Shown: in pieces, positions 5,838-6,531 of the stretch
How positions within the stretch are numbered: position 1 is the first letter of the stretch
Layout: each line of letters opens with the position of its first letter
Source of the DNA: a bacterium UBA2219
Lineage (GTDB): Bacteria > Desulfobacterota > Deferrimicrobia > Deferrimicrobiales > Deferrimicrobiaceae
Direction: 5' to 3'
DNA length: 6,531 bases
Assembly (NCBI GenBank): GCA_002327765.1
Contig: DCUH01000085.1
Coordinates: 1-6,531 of the forward strand
The notes under the pieces: model-generated
The model's database searches: none
Told to the model about the DNA's origin: nothing
Seen by the model: the letters and a program-made list of their open reading frames with translations, nothing else
Made by a program: the position numbers and the translations under genes

Positions 5838-6531
5838 TCACTTCGCCGGCGGCGGCCCGGCCTGCTCGTCCGTCAGGCCGAACCGCCGGGTGCGGCGCGA
5901 GAACTCCTCCAGCGCCTTGAGAAACTCCGCCTTGCCGAAATCGGGCCAGAGGATGTCCGTGAAGACGAACTCCGCGTAGGCCGACTGCCAGAGGAGGAAG
6001 TTGCTGACCCGGATCTCGCCGCTCGTGCGGACGACCAGGTCGGGGTCGGGCATCCCGGCGGTGTCGAGGCGCCCCGAGACGAGCTCCTCCGTCACGCTTT
6101 CCGGGTCGAGCCTGCCCGCGGCCGCATCGGCCGCGATGCCGCGCGCGGCCCGGACGATCTCGTCGCGCCCCGAGTAGGAAAGGGCGAGCGTCAGCGTCAT
6201 GTCGGTGTTCCCCGCCGTGGCGGCCAGCGTGCCGGAGAGGACCTGCCGCACCGCGAAGGGCAGGGCGGACGTCTCCCCGATGGTCCGGAACCGGATCCCG
6301 TGCCGCAGCATCAGAGGCAGCTCGCTCCGCAGGAACTCCTGCAGCAGCGCCATGAGGGTCTTCACCTCGGGCTCGGGGCGGCCCCAGTTCTCGAGGGAGA
6401 AGGCATACAGGGTGAGGTAGGGGATCCCCAGCTCCCGGGCGCATTCCACCACTTCGCGGACGGCGCGCGCCCCCATCCGGTGGCCTTCGGCCCGCGGCAT
6501 CCCCCGCTGCCTGGCCCACCGGCCGTTGCCG
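5838..6531 (-). CDS. uppS: Isoprenyl transferase, undecaprenyl diphosphate synthase, 5' end outside the window
   Basis: Cis-prenyltransferase that condenses isopentenyl diphosphate onto farnesyl diphosphate to make the C55 carrier lipid for peptidoglycan and O-antigen. It is cytoplasmic, at the membrane face. The window holds 230 residues to the stop, beginning GNGRWARQRGMPRAEGHRMG. The catalytic aspartate of the usual MDGNGRWA motif is therefore in the codon just outside the window, with perhaps 20-25 residues missing. Later motifs are YAFSLENWGRP, EVKTLMALLQEF, ALSYSGRDEIVRA, PDPDLVVRTSGEIR and SNFLLWQSAYAEFVFTDILWPDF, covering the substrate-binding arginines and the end of the active site. 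An internal ATG at 6500 is not the start, because family residues continue in frame before it. It is the first visible gene of the envelope operon and ends two bases before cdsA. Confidence 0.95.
   Translation of the reverse strand, partial: GNGRWARQRGMPRAEGHRMGARAVREVVECARELGIPYLTLYAFSLENWGRPEPEVKTLMALLQEFLRSELPLMLRHGIRFRTIGETSALPFAVRQVLSGTLAATAGNTDMTLTLALSYSGRDEIVRAARGIAADAAAGRLDPESVTEELVSGRLDTAGMPDPDLVVRTSGEIRVSNFLLWQSAYAEFVFTDILWPDFGKAEFLKALEEFSRRTRRFGLTDEQAGPPPAK

Noticed and set aside
1..6531. tRNA, rRNA or other known structured RNA genes
   Set aside because: I saw no tRNA cloverleaf with GTTCNANNC, no rRNA-like conserved stretch and no known riboswitch core on either strand. A covariance-model scan would be the proper test.
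1..6531. A novel defence or multi-gene accessory system
   Set aside because: All recognisable genes are conserved housekeeping genes in a known order. The only unexplained sequence is the repeat block at 2322-2765.

Overview
This is a GC-rich window from a bacterial chromosome with every recognisable gene on the minus strand. Read in the direction of transcription, from high to low coordinates, the order is uppS (5' end outside the window), cdsA, dxr, rseP, a 444-base repeat-filled gap, tsaB, a small DUF465 gene, and ilvB (3' end outside the window). From memory, this order matches Geobacter-type Desulfuromonadales and relatives (uppS-cdsA-dxr-rseP-tsaB next to a small ORF and ilvBNC). I therefore infer a member of the former Deltaproteobacteria (Desulfobacterota or Desulfuromonadota). 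This rests on gene order, base composition and protein character, not on a database search.

Region 2766-6531 is a tightly packed envelope and isoprenoid operon. Dxr makes MEP, the first committed isoprenoid precursor. UppS builds the C55 undecaprenyl carrier from isoprenoid units. CdsA makes CDP-diacylglycerol for phospholipids. RseP is an intramembrane protease that usually serves envelope stress signalling. The genes are spaced by 2 bases (uppS/cdsA) or overlap by ATGA (cdsA/dxr and dxr/rseP), which implies one transcript and translational coupling.

Region 2322-2765 holds no convincing gene. It contains a 124-base segment bounded by perfect 14-base inverted repeats, degenerate direct repeats in at least two families, and a strong GC hairpin. 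It separates tsaB from the operon it would normally follow directly, and it is the least explained part of the window.

Region 1-2321 carries tsaB (tRNA t6A modification), then a 97-base AT-richer gap with a weak terminator candidate and a plausible sigma-70 promoter, then the DUF465 gene and ilvB (branched-chain amino acid synthesis). The last two are probably a separate transcription unit that continues to the left. Apart from the repeat block the window is conserved housekeeping sequence. I found no undescribed multi-gene system in it.
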